A stretch of DNA of 7,266 nt from positions 1 to 7,266 of the forward strand of contig CABQAB010000104.1 of NCBI GenBank assembly GCA_902461985.1, given 5' to 3'. This DNA comes from an uncultured Bacteroidales bacterium (GTDB taxonomy: Bacteria > Bacteroidota > Bacteroidia > Bacteroidales > UBA932). The notes beneath the pieces were generated by a model that was not told where the DNA came from, did not search any database, and was given only the letters and a program-made list of their open reading frames with translations. This document shows, one piece after another, positions 5,898 through 7,266 of this stretch. The position numbers and the translations under genes were made by a program. Within the stretch, counting starts at the first letter, position 1. Each line of letters starts with the position of its first letter.

Positions 5898-7043
5898 ATG
5901 GGCAGACAGTTATATCCTCTTAAATTCATTCCTATTGCCTCCCGCAGGGTATGGGGCGGCAACGCGCTTATAAAGACTCTCGGGAAGGAGTTTGTCGAAA
6001 CTGACAATGAGGGGAATGAGACTCCTTTGACGGAGAACGACCTGATAGGCGAAAGCTGGGAACTTGCAGACATGGGAACCCAGGATTCGGCCGTAGCGGA
6101 AGGCTGGCTGGCAGGCAATACGATAGGCGAACTTATGGAGACCTATATGGACAGAATCTCCGGTGAGGGCGCGTATCAGTGGTTCGGAAGGCAGTTCCCT
6201 CTGCTTGTGAAATTCCTCGACATCCATCAGAAACTTTCCGTGCAGGTGCATCCTGACGACGAGGTGGCAGCCCAGAGGTATGATTCCCTCGGCAAGGCCG
6301 AGATATGGTATATCATTGACGCAAAGCCTGAAGCGAAAATCTATATGGGCTTCAAGCGCGAGACTTCTGCCCAGGAGTTCTATGATGCCTGCAAGGCGGG
6401 AACGGCAGACAGTCTGCTCAACGTCATTCATCCGAAACCTGGAGATGCCATACTCATCAAGCCTGGAACCGTCCATGCGGCGGAAGGCGGCATACTGGTC
6501 GCTGAAATCCAGGAGTCATCCGACCTTACTTTCCGTCTCTATGACTGGGGCAGGGAAAACAACCCGGCCACTGCACGCAAGATGCATCTTGATGAAGCCA
6601 TCGACATCATAAATTACGGAAAGTATGATGCTTCAGCCTATATGCCTGCCGGTTCCGTGAAGAGCAGTGACGGAGTGGAATACCCGCTTGCAGACTGTCC
6701 TCAGTTTTCAGTTCATAAACTCGACCTCAAGGCTGCATTGCGCATAAGTCCTGAGCATTACGGCAGTTATATCATTTATGTCTGCCTAAGCGGGGCGGCC
6801 GCCATCAATGTGCCGAAAGTGCCGGTGGAAGATGACAGAAAGGCAGCAGCGGTTTTCGGGACTCCTGAAATGGATATCTATCCGATTCGCAAGGGGGATA
6901 CAGTCCTGATTCCTGCAGATATGCCGGACTTCTATCTGGTTCCTACGTTGCCCGGGACGGAACTTATCGTGGCTTCCGACGGCATACGTGAAGATGTGGA
7001 CGAATATATCAATCCTGATGCTTCCGAAGAAGTGGCAGAGTAG
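5898..7043 (+). CDS. manA: Mannose-6-phosphate isomerase, class I (zinc cupin)
   Basis: 381 residues from the ATG at 5898, which lies one base after the gpi stop with AAAAAGG seven bases upstream. The frame is open further back inside gpi, but homology begins at LYPLKFIPIASRRVWGG. The enzyme interconverts mannose-6-phosphate and fructose-6-phosphate, feeding mannose into glycolysis or supplying mannose-6-P for GDP-mannose sugars. Type I signatures are present: KLSVQVHPDD with zinc ligands Q116 and H118, GKAEIWYII with E135, and KPGTVHA with H193. The segment FRLYDWGR (212-219) carries the expected active-site Arg. The C-terminal third (about 265-365) forms the second cupin-like half, including the FSVHKL strand and RKGDTVLIPA. 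The tail is acidic. The length is between the short Bacillus type (about 315) and E. coli ManA (391). Confidence 0.96.
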   Translation: MGRQLYPLKFIPIASRRVWGGNALIKTLGKEFVETDNEGNETPLTENDLIGESWELADMGTQDSAVAEGWLAGNTIGELMETYMDRISGEGAYQWFGRQFPLLVKFLDIHQKLSVQVHPDDEVAAQRYDSLGKAEIWYIIDAKPEAKIYMGFKRETSAQEFYDACKAGTADSLLNVIHPKPGDAILIKPGTVHAAEGGILVAEIQESSDLTFRLYDWGRENNPATARKMHLDEAIDIINYGKYDASAYMPAGSVKSSDGVEYPLADCPQFSVHKLDLKAALRISPEHYGSYIIYVCLSGAAAINVPKVPVEDDRKAAAVFGTPEMDIYPIRKGDTVLIPADMPDFYLVPTLPGTELIVASDGIREDVDEYINPDASEEVAE

Positions 7044-7046
7044 ATT

Positions 7047-7266
7047 ATGGACGAAGTCAGAATTGACAAATACCTCTGGGCAATCCGGGCCTTCAAGACA
7101 AGGACGGATGCCACAGAGGCTTGTAACGGCGGTAAAATCCGTCTGAACGGTGGCGACGTGAAGCCGTCGAAGCCTGTGCGCGCCGGTGACGAGATAACTG
7201 TCCGCAAACATCCTGTCACCTACACATACCGCGTCAAGGCCATTATAGACAAGAGGCAGGGGGCGA
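7047..7266 (+). CDS. hslR: S4-domain RNA-binding protein, Hsp15-like, 3' end outside the window
   Basis: 73 codons are visible, starting three bases after the manA stop and running off the right edge. The N-terminus RIDKYLWAIRAFKTRTDATEAC, followed by GGKIRLNGGDVKPSKPVRAGDEITVR, is a typical S4 RNA-binding fold. It matches the E. coli Hsp15 pattern (RLDKWLWAARFYKTR...GGKV..NG...KPSK.V). Hsp15 binds free 50S subunits that carry nascent peptidyl-tRNA and helps recycle them after stress. Full-length homologues have about 130 residues, so roughly the C-terminal basic half is missing. Its place at the end of the two-isomerase cluster suggests co-transcription, though no functional link to sugar metabolism is evident. 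Confidence 0.88.
   Translation, partial: MDEVRIDKYLWAIRAFKTRTDATEACNGGKIRLNGGDVKPSKPVRAGDEITVRKHPVTYTYRVKAIIDKRQGA

Noticed and set aside
5552..6476. Overlapping antisense open frames across gpi and manA
   Set aside because: Both plus-strand genes have intact catalytic signatures over the whole stretch. The antisense frames are products of moderate GC and codon bias.

Overview
The window reads as a chromosomal segment of a Bacteroidales-type bacterium (phylum Bacteroidota). Three things support this. First, the upstream regions carry the Bacteroidota house-keeping promoter form (TTTG, 19-21 bases, TAnnTTTG) instead of -35/-10 boxes; two exact copies are present. Second, Shine-Dalgarno sequences are weak. 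Third, a secreted family-31 glycoside hydrolase is typical of glycan-degrading members of the phylum. Base composition looks close to balanced in genes and AT-rich between them. I cannot name a genus from sequence alone.

Layout. Bases 1-1931 (minus strand) hold the first 643 codons of a periplasmic GH31 glycosidase that runs off the left edge. A 122-base AT-rich gap with a possible promoter follows. Bases 2054-3870 (minus) are a umuDC-type pair: an S24-family UmuD-like self-cleaving protein and a Y-family UmuC polymerase, joined by a TGATG stop/start overlap. A short divergent control region lies around 3871-3920. Rightward from it, 3921-4484 encodes a GNAT-like (Mom-like) putative acyltransferase of unknown function. 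After a 71-base gap with a clear promoter comes a tight rightward cluster: glucose-6-phosphate isomerase (4556-5896), class I mannose-6-phosphate isomerase (5898-7043) and the start of an S4-domain Hsp15-like RNA-binding protein (7047 to the right edge). There is no gene-free stretch above 300 bases, and I saw no tRNA, rRNA, CRISPR array or insertion sequence.

How the parts work together. The two isomerases connect mannose-6-P, fructose-6-P and glucose-6-P at the top of glycolysis. The Hsp15 homologue probably shares their transcript. UmuD and UmuC would form a translesion polymerase. The most interesting spot is the umuDC / GNAT-like divergent region. Two predicted promoter -7 boxes on opposite strands are separated by a single base, and a perfect 6-6-6 inverted repeat joins the -7 box of one promoter to the -33 box of the other. 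This looks like a mutually exclusive or co-repressed promoter pair controlling an error-prone polymerase and an uncharacterised acyltransferase-like gene.
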